Positions 1 to 6,855 of a stretch of 64,000 bases of DNA are shown piece by piece. How positions within the stretch are numbered: the first letter of the stretch is position 1; every line of letters starts with the position of its first letter. The notes under the pieces are model-generated. The model worked only from the letters and a program-made list of their open reading frames with translations. It was not told the DNA's origin and ran no database searches. The stretch is from an uncultured Clostridia bacterium (GTDB lineage: Bacteria > Bacillota > Clostridia > Oscillospirales > Acutalibacteraceae). The stretch is from the NCBI GenBank assembly GCA_946484175.1, contig CAMLSX010000004.1, forward strand, positions 1 to 64,000, given 5' to 3'. The position numbers and the translations under genes were made by a program.

Positions 1-2
1 GG

Positions 3-884
3 GAATATACCGGCTGTACGGTCAATTTCAAGACCTACACCAACTCTATCTGGGACAAGAAGCAGCGGGACACGCCTCTGGAAAAGCAGGCGGTTTTCTA
101 TGGCACTCACCCGGCAATCATCGAGCAGGAAGTCTTTGACAAGGTTCAGGAAATCCGTCAGCAGCGCCACCGCAGGACGAAAACCGGCAAGAGCAGCCTG
201 TTTTCCGGCATGGTCTACTGTGCCGACTGTGGGGCGAAAATGCGGTACTGCACCACCAGCTATTTTGAGAAGCGGCAGGACCACTTTGTCTGCGCCAACT
301 ACCGCAGCAACACAGGTAGCTGCTCGGCGCACTATATCCGGGCGGTTGTACTGGAAGATTTGGTCTGGATGCACATGAAAGCGGTCATCTCCTATGTGAC
401 CCGGCACGAAAGCTACTTCCGCGCAGTGATGGAGCATAAGCTCCGGCTGTCCAGTGAGGAAGCCATCCGGGCAAACAAGAAGCGGCTTGCACAGGCTGAC
501 AAACGCCTTGTTGAGCTTGACCGGCTGTTCATCCGCATCTATGAGGACAATGTGGCCGGGAAACTCTCGGACGAGCGGTTTGCTATGATGAGCCAGTCTT
601 ACGAGGATGAGCAGACGCAGCTCAAGGCGGAAATCCAGACCTTACAGCAGGATATTGAAGTACAGGAACGACAGATTGAAAATTTGGAGCAGTTCATCCA
701 GCGGGTACACAAGTACGAGGATTTACAGGAGCTGACCCCCTATGCTCTGCGGGAGCTTGTGAAGGCGATCTATATTGAAGCGCCGGACAAGAGCAGCGGC
801 AAACGGCGGCAGGGCATCCGCATTTCCTATGACCTTGTGGGATTTATCCCCGTGGACGAGCTGATGAAACAGGAAACGGCATGA
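3..884 (+). CDS. Large serine recombinase, C-terminal part (partial at window start)
   Basis: The open frame runs from the window edge; the N-terminal catalytic resolvase domain lies outside. What is visible is the end of a recombinase domain (TPLEKQAVFYGTHPAIIE), a zinc ribbon with CADCGAKMRYC followed by further Cys residues, and a long coiled coil (about residues 140-235 of the visible part). This is the layout of TnpX/TndX-like large serine recombinases of clostridial integrative and mobilizable elements, which excise and integrate the element. The listed ATG at 210 is an internal Met. In such elements this gene is usually the last one, so the element boundary is probably just downstream. 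The family call is firm; the element type is inferred. Confidence 0.85.
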   Translation, partial: EYTGCTVNFKTYTNSIWDKKQRDTPLEKQAVFYGTHPAIIEQEVFDKVQEIRQQRHRRTKTGKSSLFSGMVYCADCGAKMRYCTTSYFEKRQDHFVCANYRSNTGSCSAHYIRAVVLEDLVWMHMKAVISYVTRHESYFRAVMEHKLRLSSEEAIRANKKRLAQADKRLVELDRLFIRIYEDNVAGKLSDERFAMMSQSYEDEQTQLKAEIQTLQQDIEVQERQIENLEQFIQRVHKYEDLQELTPYALRELVKAIYIEAPDKSSGKRRQGIRISYDLVGFIPVDELMKQETA

Positions 885-979
885 CCGAAGCCATGCCGTT
901 CCTGCGAAAGGTAAATATTACTTTCTTATGACCCCCGGACCTCACTCCGAGGGCTTTTCATTATTTAACAGAACTCAGG
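885..979. other. Probable end of the upstream integrative element
   Basis: This is the short gap between the recombinase stop and the convergent Cys-rich gene. TnpX-like recombinases act at element ends with a short core (often GA). I cannot identify the exact end without the left boundary or an empty site. The placement is inferred from gene order only. Confidence 0.3.
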
Positions 980-1780
980 TTATCCGCGTTCCCCGCATCC
1001 ACAGCCACAGTCACCGGCTTTGGGCGGGAAGAATTCATCGGTAGGGAACTCGATGCGGCGGAAGAGCTCACAGGGGTTATCGGACGAAGTTTCACATTCT
1101 TTCTCCGGTACACAGAAGTCATAAGCGGGAATCAGCATCTGCACATTGCGCACGATTTGTACAATGATGAACAGGCCAATGGTGGCATAAATTGCGCGTC
1201 CGCAGTTGGTGGTTTCAAAGTCGCCGCCATACCGTTTGCAAATACATTCGGGAATCCGGCAGCAGGGTTCGCAGCAGTGGTGGCCTGCATCACAGATTCT
1301 TGCAGACAGTGCGATCGGCTGTGCGACCTGAACGGTGGCTTTCGGCAGGACTTTACATCCGGTGTTGTCAATTTCCTCGGGCGAGCCGTCGGAAGTGAAC
1401 ATCTTCACATTGCCTTCGCTGCCGTACAGAATCACCTTCTTGCTGAAAATAGAGATACCATGTACTGCAACGGGGCCGGAAGCCGGGGCACGGAACAAAT
1501 CCAGAGACACGTCGAAGAAGAAGGTCATGTCAACGGAATAGAAGCCCTTATTGAACGGAACAGGCTGCAGATCCAGGTAAACGGTAAGCACCTCGACATC
1601 CCGGATGCGGACATTGGTGGCGCAGTTTACCAGTTCCTGCTGTGCTTTGGGGAAGAGGACACGGATATCCTCAAGGCAGTCTTTATCGCTGCAGGAATCA
1701 TAGATTCTCATTGCATCGATACAAACCGCTTCCTTGAAGGTACCTTTGTCGGGTGCCGGGCAGAAATCATGTTCGGCCAT
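980..1780 (-). CDS. Conserved clostridial-type Cys-rich protein, function unknown
   Basis: A 266-aa protein starting MAEHDFCPAPDKG, with an ATG preceded by AAGGAGGAA on the minus strand. It has more than 20 cysteines, clustered in CCEPCCRIPECICKR (about residues 170-184) and at the C-terminus (CGCGCGERG), and no signal peptide. One hydrophobic stretch lies near residue 197 (IYATIGLFIIVQIV). The middle is beta-rich (VEVLTVYLDLQPVPF). Such Cys-rich proteins with a CIDAMRIYDSCSDKDCLEDI-type opening recur in spore-forming Clostridia; a coat or exosporium role is only a guess. It sits between a recombinase and smpB and shows no operon partner. Confidence 0.6.
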   Translation of the reverse strand: MAEHDFCPAPDKGTFKEAVCIDAMRIYDSCSDKDCLEDIRVLFPKAQQELVNCATNVRIRDVEVLTVYLDLQPVPFNKGFYSVDMTFFFDVSLDLFRAPASGPVAVHGISIFSKKVILYGSEGNVKMFTSDGSPEEIDNTGCKVLPKATVQVAQPIALSARICDAGHHCCEPCCRIPECICKRYGGDFETTNCGRAIYATIGLFIIVQIVRNVQMLIPAYDFCVPEKECETSSDNPCELFRRIEFPTDEFFPPKAGDCGCGCGERG

Positions 1781-1902
1781 ATGAAATTCCTCCTTTGCGG
1801 GCAGAATACCCGTGGTTTCCTTCCATAATATGGTGTAAAAAATTCATGGTGCCTGTTCGGCTTGTACATAAAATGATAATAGAGATATTTCAAAATAAAC
1901 AC

Positions 1903-1931
1903 TTGCATTTTTAAAAGATTTATGATAAAAT
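1903..1931 (+). promoter_or_regulatory. Promoter for smpB-ssrA
   Basis: TTGCAT at 1903-1908 and TAAAAT at 1926-1931 are separated by 17 bp. They lie 36 bp upstream of the smpB start in an AT-rich stretch. This is a sigma-A-type match by eye. Confidence 0.5.
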
Positions 1932-1966
1932 AATAAACCACAATTATGAAAGGAAGGTCTTTGAAA

Positions 1967-2431
1967 ATGGAAAAGAAAGCGCTTCGCACGATTGCGCAGA
2001 ATAAAAAGGCCTTTCATGATTACTTTGTGGAAGAAAGCATGGAAGCCGGCATAGAGTTGACTGGTACTGAAGTCAAGTCGCTGCGGCAGGGAAGAGTAAA
2101 TCTGAAAGATTCCTGGTGCTCGGTGGTCAACGGAGAATTGCTGCTCAACGGTGTGCACATCAGCCCTTATGAGCACGGTAATATCTTTAACCGCGACCCG
2201 GTACGGGTTCGGCGTCTGCTGATGCATCGGCGGGAAATCATGCGGCTGTTCGGCCTTGTGAAGCAGGACGGTTATTCCCTGATTCCCCTTTCTCTTTATT
2301 TCAAAGGTTCCCGTGTGAAAGTACAGGTCGGTTTGTGTAAAGGTAAGAAAAATTACGACAAGCGGGCTGATATGGCTGAACGGGCAGCAAAGCGGGATAT
2401 GGAACGCGCTATGAAGGAGCGGAACCGGTAA
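1967..2431 (+). CDS. smpB: SsrA-binding protein SmpB
   Basis: A 154-aa protein with the SmpB signatures: an N-terminal [29 protein letters not shown] barrel, the GRVNLKDSW segment, and a basic C-terminal tail. SmpB binds tmRNA and delivers it with EF-Tu to stalled ribosomes for trans-translation. I chose ATG 1967 because AGGAAGG at 1951-1957 lies 9 nt upstream; the track's ATG at 1946 precedes the ribosome site. The tmRNA gene begins 21 nt after the stop, so the two partners are adjacent and probably co-transcribed. Confidence 0.97.
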   Translation: MEKKALRTIAQNKKAFHDYFVEESMEAGIELTGTEVKSLRQGRVNLKDSWCSVVNGELLLNGVHISPYEHGNIFNRDPVRVRRLLMHRREIMRLFGLVKQDGYSLIPLSLYFKGSRVKVQVGLCKGKKNYDKRADMAERAAKRDMERAMKERNR

Positions 2432-2452
2432 GGTTTTCTCCTTTTGATACAT

Positions 2453-2801
2453 GGGGATGCAAAGGTTTCGACGGGGGTTGTGAGCCTTCGTAAGCGAGTA
2501 GCGGTGCGGAGCCGCTATAAAATCCGCAAACTTAAAATTAAACGACAACAAAACTGTTGCTGTTGCTGCCTAATTAAGGCGGCCGTCTTTACCGGGAGTA
2601 CCGCGGCCCGGATAAAGGCGTCGATTAGCGGTGAACGTGAACCGGGCTACGCCCTTACCCCGGTCACGGTTTAAGGGCTGCCAAAGCGCAGAGCCTGCCG
2701 ATAGGCGCTGTGCCGCGGGAGATTTAAAATATCGGCTACACTCGTAGAAAGCGTTGGTAAGTGACTTTCGGACAGGGGTTCGACTCCCCTCATCTCCACC
2801 A
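2453..2801 (+). ncRNA. ssrA: tmRNA (transfer-messenger RNA)
   Basis: The 5' end GGGGATG pairs with CATCTCC before the 3' CCA, forming the tRNA-like acceptor. The T-arm GGTTCGACTCCCC is present near the 3' end. The hallmark GCAAAGGTTTCGACGGGG follows the 5' end. A resume codon GCA at 2526 opens a 15-codon tag, ANLKLNDNKTVAVAA, ending in TAA at 2571-2573. The hydrophobic AVAA terminus is the expected proteolysis signal. The gene is 349 nt, normal for a one-piece tmRNA, and sits directly after smpB. Its 3' end is also the integration site of the neighbouring element. Confidence 0.97.
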
Positions 2802-2803
2802 GC

Positions 2804-2857
2804 GAGAGCACAGAAAATTCCAGTATTTATGCGGAGTTTTCGGTGCTCTCTTTTTTT
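2804..2857 (+). terminator. Rho-independent terminator of ssrA, overlapping the integrase 3' end
   Basis: GAGAGCAC at 2804-2811 pairs with GTGCTCTC at 2843-2850, with extra A/T pairing inside, and is followed by seven T. The integrase gene on the opposite strand ends at 2827, so its last codons lie inside this hairpin. Confidence 0.85.
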
Positions 2858-4047
2858 ATGTTTATGGGATTGGTCTTTGTTTGGTCTTTATTATTTTCAA
2901 TTGCACCAGCGATCACGTCAACTGCCGCGGTTTTTAGCTGGTCAATTTCATGGCTATATATGTTGAGAGTGGTGGAAGGCTTTGCGTGGCCAAGCACCGC
3001 CGAAACGGTTCTGACGTCAATCCCAGAGCCGATCATCTGGGTAGCCGCAAAATGCCGGAAGGCATGAAGACCATAAAACGGGATCTGATATGCTTCACAC
3101 CATCGGTTCATCCAGTTATACATAGAGGAGTTTCCATGGAAATCCCCGCCGGAAGAAAAAACACGGTCTCCGGCCTTCCAGGCATCTCCCAGCGCCAGAC
3201 GCTCTTCCGATTGGATTTTCCGAAAACCTCTCAGTTCGCAGAGCAAAGTATCAGGCAGCTTGATCGTTCGGATAGAGGCTTTTGTTTTTGGGGTGTCTGT
3301 GTAGGTTCCGGCCTCCACCGTATGGCCCACAGCCCTCTGTAAATTCCATGTACCGTTGGTAAAGTCAATATCCTGCCATTCCAGCCCCAGTGCTTCTCCT
3401 TTACGGCAGCCGGTATAAGCCAGAAACATGGCAAACAGGCGCCGAACCGGCGGAGCCTCTTCCAGTGTGCGTAAAAGATGCTGCACTTCTTCCAGGGAAT
3501 AACATTTCCGTTCAGACTTGGGCGCTCCCAGCACTCGTATTTCCCTGCATGGGTTAGCCGGGATAAGATCCAGCTCTACCGCATAGGACATGGCAGCAGA
3601 CAGGAAAGAGAGGTAGTGCCGGATGGATTTGGCGGACAGCTTTTTGTCCTCGTTTCGCCCCTTGTCGCTGATACCGTTTTCTGAAAGCCGATAAATAAAC
3701 GCCTGGACATCCCGGTGCGAGATTTTATCTAGGCGCATATGCCCCAAATATTGATAGACCCGCTTTGTCAGCTGGCGGTATTTTGTCCGGGTGCTTTCTT
3801 TAAGAACGTGATCCACCCGCTCTTGAAAAAATCGCTCGATAAACGGTTCCAACTTTATGGAGGATGCAGAACTGCTGCCTTCTTCAAACAGCACAGCCTG
3901 CCGGTTCAGCTCCTTTTCAATTTGCCGTGGTGTCATTCCCGGAGAAGGTCTCCAAGTCATGGAACGGACTTTCTGCTTTCCATGGGCGTCATATCCATCT
4001 GACACACGGATGCGGTAACTCTCGCCACGTTTTGTAATTGTAGCCAT
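2827..4047 (-). CDS. Tyrosine recombinase / phage-type integrase
   Basis: A 406-aa protein. The N-terminal arm-binding part (MATITKRGESYRIRVSDGYDAHGK) is followed by a SAM-like core-binding domain (about 65-165) and a catalytic domain. Visible catalytic residues are Arg in AYTGCRKGEALGLEW, HAFRHFAATQM (HxxR), GHAKPSTT, and the C-terminal Tyr in LNIYSHE. It catalyses site-specific integration and excision. Its stop codon is 26 nt from the tmRNA CCA, the classic position for an integrase that targets ssrA. The start ATG 4047 has AAAGGTGG upstream. The gene looks intact. Confidence 0.93.
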   Translation of the reverse strand: MATITKRGESYRIRVSDGYDAHGKQKVRSMTWRPSPGMTPRQIEKELNRQAVLFEEGSSSASSIKLEPFIERFFQERVDHVLKESTRTKYRQLTKRVYQYLGHMRLDKISHRDVQAFIYRLSENGISDKGRNEDKKLSAKSIRHYLSFLSAAMSYAVELDLIPANPCREIRVLGAPKSERKCYSLEEVQHLLRTLEEAPPVRRLFAMFLAYTGCRKGEALGLEWQDIDFTNGTWNLQRAVGHTVEAGTYTDTPKTKASIRTIKLPDTLLCELRGFRKIQSEERLALGDAWKAGDRVFSSGGDFHGNSSMYNWMNRWCEAYQIPFYGLHAFRHFAATQMIGSGIDVRTVSAVLGHAKPSTTLNIYSHEIDQLKTAAVDVIAGAIENNKDQTKTNPINIKKESTENSA

Positions 4048-4074
4048 AAAAAAATACCACCTTTCAGGTATGAC

Positions 4075-4104
4075 TTGCCAAGCCTACCCCGGAAGTGGTA
4101 TAAT
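4075..4104 (+). promoter_or_regulatory. Promoter-like sequence opposite the exonuclease 3' end
   Basis: TTGCCA (4075-4080), an 18-bp spacer and a perfect TATAAT (4099-4104) lie on the plus strand between two minus-strand genes. There is no plus-strand ORF downstream, but a terminator-like hairpin with a T-run follows at about 4156-4193. Confidence 0.5.
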
Positions 4105-5285
4105 CACATTGGTTTGGATGGGATTATTCCATGATGGAGTAAGCTCGTTCTATTGCCGCTCGTTCCTGCGCCAACAGGAGCGGGCGGTTTTTTATTGTCA
4201 GGTTTATTGTTTAAAGCATTTTCTATCAATAATATAAATTCTTTTTCTGTGATAATCTGCAACTTTCCACCTTTATCAAGAAACTCTTTGGCTTTTAGGT
4301 ATTTTCGTTCCAAAGCCCATTGTGGTAAGTTTGCCAATTCACCAGCTACTAAATAATCAGTATTGCGGTTTACTTGAGGACGAAGGTTAGCACCTACTTT
4401 TTCCAATTCTTCTTGCAACTGATCGCGGTCATTTTCAAAGTCCCCTGTAAATACAAAATTTTTCTCAAGTAGCGGCGACCATTTAAATGCAATTGCTTTT
4501 TCGGCTTTTTTTCGTTCTCTTTCTATTTTGCGCTCCGCAAGTTCTTTTTTGTACGCATCCATAATGGCTATACGACATAATTCAAACAGTTTTGCCGTTA
4601 ATTCAACATCTTCTAGTGCGCGATGAGCTTGAGAGTTCGAAATTTTTAAATTGGTAACAAGGTCTACCAATTTATAACTCGCCAAACCTGGGAAAGCACG
4701 TTTTGACAGAGATACCGTATCAATATATTCGATTACCAAATCTTCCTGTTCTTGTGGGATTGCACATCCCAGAAAGCCTAAGTCAAACGAAACGTTATGG
4801 CCTATAATTAGGTTTCTGTCAATAATACGCAGAACGTCAGACAAAACAGTTTCGATAGTGGGAGCGTTGGCAACATCTTCATTTGTTATGTGATTTACAG
4901 CACTTGCTGCAGGAGATATTGGAATTTGAGGATTTATCAGAGAACTAAACCTGTTTATTTCTTTTCCGTCCCTATAGTGAATAACTGCAATCTCGATAAT
5001 TCGATCATTACTACGGCTGAAACCAGTGGTTTCAACATCCAAAACAACATATTCTCTTATTGTTTCTAAATCTTTTGCCGTAAAAATTTTTTTAGGAGTT
5101 GCCTCGATTTTACTATGTGTAATTTTGGCAGACGAAGTATCCGCAGGACTGTTTGCAATAGATATTACACGAAGGGTTTCCTCAAGAAGTTTGTTTCCCT
5201 TGGTAGTTGTTTCGATTTTATTGCATATAGGTCTTACGGAAGGAAGTTTTTCTTTTTTGCCAAATAATCGTTTTAGAAAATTCAT
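4104..5285 (-). CDS. DEDDh 3'-5' exonuclease with C-terminal BRCT domain
   Basis: A 393-aa protein. The N-terminal 70 residues are low-complexity. An exonuclease domain of the DnaQ/PolC epsilon type follows: YVVLDVETTGF (ExoI, about residue 77), GHNVSFDLGFL (ExoII) and AHRALEDVELT (ExoIII, DEDDh). A basic coiled segment (AERKIERERKKAEKA) leads to a BRCT domain (NFVFTGDFENDRDQLQEELEKVGA). Its likely role is DNA repair or processing in the mobile element. The start at 5285 (MNFLKRLFG) has GAGGGA 5 nt upstream. It lies between the integrase and the repressor and shares their strand. Confidence 0.8.
   Translation of the reverse strand: MNFLKRLFGKKEKLPSVRPICNKIETTTKGNKLLEETLRVISIANSPADTSSAKITHSKIEATPKKIFTAKDLETIREYVVLDVETTGFSRSNDRIIEIAVIHYRDGKEINRFSSLINPQIPISPAASAVNHITNEDVANAPTIETVLSDVLRIIDRNLIIGHNVSFDLGFLGCAIPQEQEDLVIEYIDTVSLSKRAFPGLASYKLVDLVTNLKISNSQAHRALEDVELTAKLFELCRIAIMDAYKKELAERKIERERKKAEKAIAFKWSPLLEKNFVFTGDFENDRDQLQEELEKVGANLRPQVNRNTDYLVAGELANLPQWALERKYLKAKEFLDKGGKLQIITEKEFILLIENALNNKPDNKKPPAPVGAGTSGNRTSLLHHGIIPSKPM
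4110..4193 (+). ncRNA. Candidate small RNA antisense to the exonuclease 3' end
   Basis: This lies between the TATAAT at 4099 and a GC-rich hairpin (CCGCTCGTTCCTG against CAGGAGCGGGCGG) followed by TTTTTT. The predicted transcript is about 80-85 nt, noncoding, and overlaps the last 30 codons of the exonuclease-BRCT gene on the other strand. The promoter and terminator are seen; transcription is inferred. Confidence 0.35.
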
Positions 5286-5322
5286 TATATTCCCTCGTTT
5301 CAATTGGTTGTTTCAAGATGAA

Positions 5323-5697
5323 TCAACCTACCTCTGTTTCCCCCTCGGAAACGGGATCACATTTTTTATATTTGGGCATATATGTAAGGCTTTCCGCCTG
5401 ATCTGCCAGTTGCTGCTGGCCGGCCTCGTTCAACTGGTGATAGTTTTCTATAATATCATCCAGCCGCTTGTCCCCTGTATCCGCTTCGGCGGGTGCGGGG
5501 GATTTTTCTATTCCCAGTATGTAGTCGGTGGTCACGTTGTAATATTTGGCCAACGCAACAATAGAATCTGACCCCGGCTCTCGACTTCCAGTTTCATACC
5601 CATAATATGTGGTGTATTTCATTCCCATTTCTTCCGCAAATTTTCGTGCGCTCATACCGTTTTTTTCACGGAGCGCTCGGATTCTATCACAAATCAC
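5323..5697 (-). CDS. XRE-family repressor of the integrative element
   Basis: A 124-aa protein with an N-terminal Cro/C1-type HTH (ICDRIRALREKNGMSARKFAEEMGMKYTTYYGYETGSREP, residues 2-41) and a charged C-terminal region. I chose the GTG at 5697 because AAAGGAGGG lies 5 nt upstream; the track start (5727) precedes the ribosome site. It diverges from a second XRE gene across an interval with three matching 17-bp operator-like palindromes, the architecture of a phage-type CI/Cro switch. It probably represses both promoters. Confidence 0.85.
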   Translation of the reverse strand: MICDRIRALREKNGMSARKFAEEMGMKYTTYYGYETGSREPGSDSIVALAKYYNVTTDYILGIEKSPAPAEADTGDKRLDDIIENYHQLNEAGQQQLADQAESLTYMPKYKKCDPVSEGETEVG

Positions 5698-5754
5698 GGT
5701 ATCCCTCCTTTTGAAATTATTATACATCTTGTTTCCTTTTCAGTCAATAGAAAT

Positions 5755-5771
5755 ATTCGCAAAATGCGTAA
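5755..5771. promoter_or_regulatory. Operator-like site O1 (ATTCGCAAAATGCGTAA)
   Basis: An imperfect 17-bp palindrome in the divergent interval between the two XRE genes. It lies closest to the minus-strand repressor and is related in sequence to O2 and O3. Confidence 0.6.
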
Positions 5772-5789
5772 ATTGCTTTTCAAAAAGGC

Positions 5790-5818
5790 TTGATATATAC
5801 GCAAAACGAGAATATAAT
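5790..5818 (+). promoter_or_regulatory. Rightward promoter with operator O2 in the spacer
   Basis: TTGATA at 5790-5795 and TATAAT at 5813-5818 are separated by 17 bp. The spacer holds O2 (ATACGCAAAACGAGAAT, 5797-5813), so repressor binding would occlude RNA polymerase. Confidence 0.65.
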
Positions 5819-5829
5819 ATAGTCACAAC

Positions 5830-5846
5830 ATTCGCGATACGCGAAT
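5830..5846. promoter_or_regulatory. Operator-like site O3 (ATTCGCGATACGCGAAT)
   Basis: A perfect 17-bp palindrome just downstream of the rightward -10 box and 18 bp upstream of the Cro-like start codon. It is the best copy of the three repeats. Confidence 0.65.
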
Positions 5847-5863
5847 ATATTGGAGGTGACACG

Positions 5864-6079
5864 ATGAAATACCCTAATATCGAAGCAGAGAGAGCCCGTT
5901 ATAACCTTACACAGGCAGAGTTAGCGGAAAGCCTTTCTGTGTCCAGAGCCACCTATAAGAACTGGCAGAGTGGCAGAAGCGAAATTCCCGGTTCACAAAT
6001 TATCGCCATGACCAAGCTCTTCGGTGTGTCGTCCGATTACCTGCTTGGCCTCACCCAACATGAGCCGAAGCCGGCGTAA
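5864..6079 (+). CDS. Small XRE-family (Cro-like) regulator
   Basis: 71 aa, essentially one HTH domain (RYNLTQAELAESLSVSRATYKNWQSGRSEIP) plus the common tail ITKLFGVSSDYLLGLT-like (here MTKLFGVSSDYLLGLT). The ATG at 5864 has TGGAGGTGAC upstream, which excludes the longer track ORF from 5609. Divergent from the larger repressor, it is probably the Cro-like partner or excision activator of the element. Confidence 0.85.
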   Translation: MKYPNIEAERARYNLTQAELAESLSVSRATYKNWQSGRSEIPGSQIIAMTKLFGVSSDYLLGLTQHEPKPA

Positions 6080-6095
6080 GAAAGGAGGAATAACC

Positions 6096-6284
6096 ATGTG
6101 GGTTTCAAGGAAAAGGTTTAAGGCCTTAGAGCAGCGCGTGGAGAAGCTGGAAGAGGATACATCTCGTCCGCATTTCGTGTTAACTTCCGAACACGGACCG
6201 AAAACAGTTGCGTGGTACATCAGGTTTTTTTCCGCAAACATAAAAGACGACCCCAGCAAAAAACTGAGGTCGTGGGGGGGTTAG
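6096..6284 (+). CDS. Small element-encoded protein, unknown
   Basis: A 62-aa protein, MWVSRKRFKALEQRVEKLEED..., with a short predicted coiled coil at residues 7-20. The ATG at 6096 has AAAGGAGGA upstream and lies 16 nt after the Cro-like gene, so it is probably in the same operon. It is the kind of short ORF found early in phage and ICE operons. Its stop overlaps the stop of the convergent 6281-6463 gene by 4 nt. Confidence 0.55.
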   Translation: MWVSRKRFKALEQRVEKLEEDTSRPHFVLTSEHGPKTVAWYIRFFSANIKDDPSKKLRSWGG

Positions 6285-6463
6285 TCAAGTGCTTCCTCTA
6301 TGATTTTTGCCAGTTCCGAAATAGCGTAAAAAGTCATAGTGGAAAGCCTTGAGAGATCAGCAACTGTGGCAGGCTGTGTCGAATCATCCTCAAAGATGGC
6401 CATATCTTTTCGATAGTTTTCAACAAGCTGTGCCAACTGAGCTGAACATTCAGGTTTTTTCAA
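6281..6463 (-). CDS. Small hypothetical protein, TTG start
   Basis: 60 aa, mostly helical (AQLAQLVENYRKDMAIF; TMTFYAISELAKIIEEALD). The TTG start has an excellent AAGGAGGTGATGAT upstream on the minus strand. No function is recognised. It is convergent with the preceding small gene inside the element. Confidence 0.5.
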   Translation of the reverse strand: MKKPECSAQLAQLVENYRKDMAIFEDDSTQPATVADLSRLSTMTFYAISELAKIIEEALD

Positions 6464-6579
6464 ATCATCACCTCCTTCCTGTCTTATTATAACGCGTACA
6501 TAGTGGGAAGGAAAGCGTAAACACCCCGAGCCGAAACCAGCATAACAACCGCCGTATGGCGGGGAAAGGAGAAGAAGAT

Positions 6580-6855
6580 ATGGGAAGATTTTTTGCCCCC
6601 GATTTTGGGGAACTGGAAATTACGCCTTTTTATTCAGATAATGAGATCTATTGCCAAGAAGTACGGTTTTCTGTTCCGTATGACCGATGGCCTGAATTTG
6701 AAAGGTCACCGGAGTTCCAGCGGATAAAGGAATTGGCCGCTGAGTTAAAAGCTCAATATAAAAAATTTCAGTATCCCGAGCCGGAACGCGAATTGGCAGA
6801 CGAGCAGATATGCTGTACAGCGGAACCTACATCACAAGCGGCACTTGCAAAATGA
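6580..6855 (+). CDS. Element-encoded small protein whose 3' end is fused out of frame to ATPase DNA
   Basis: The predicted start is ATG 6580 (MGRFFAPDFGELEITPFYSD) behind AAAGGAGAAG, giving 91 aa. The first roughly 72 residues look like a genuine element protein ending FQYPEPERELADE. From about nt 6795 the DNA encodes a P-type ATPase in another frame, so the last 20 residues (ICCTAEPTSQAALAK) are a read-through of foreign sequence. It is therefore probably truncated. It marks a deletion junction. Confidence 0.5.
   Translation: MGRFFAPDFGELEITPFYSDNEIYCQEVRFSVPYDRWPEFERSPEFQRIKELAAELKAQYKKFQYPEPERELADEQICCTAEPTSQAALAK

Noticed and set aside
100-378. ORF 100-378 (+)
   Set aside because: It lies in another frame of the serine recombinase; the recombinase frame is open from nt 3 and has family motifs.
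1157-1828. 223-aa plus-strand ORF opposite the Cys-rich gene
   Set aside because: It is antisense to the better-supported minus-strand gene, which has a proper ribosome site and conserved-looking sequence.
2444-2674. ORF over the tmRNA
   Set aside because: It reads through the tmRNA; the RNA gene explains the sequence fully.
6795-6815. Right attachment site of the integrative element
   Set aside because: I looked for a second copy of the ssrA 3' end at the element/ATPase junction and did not find one, so no attR is called.
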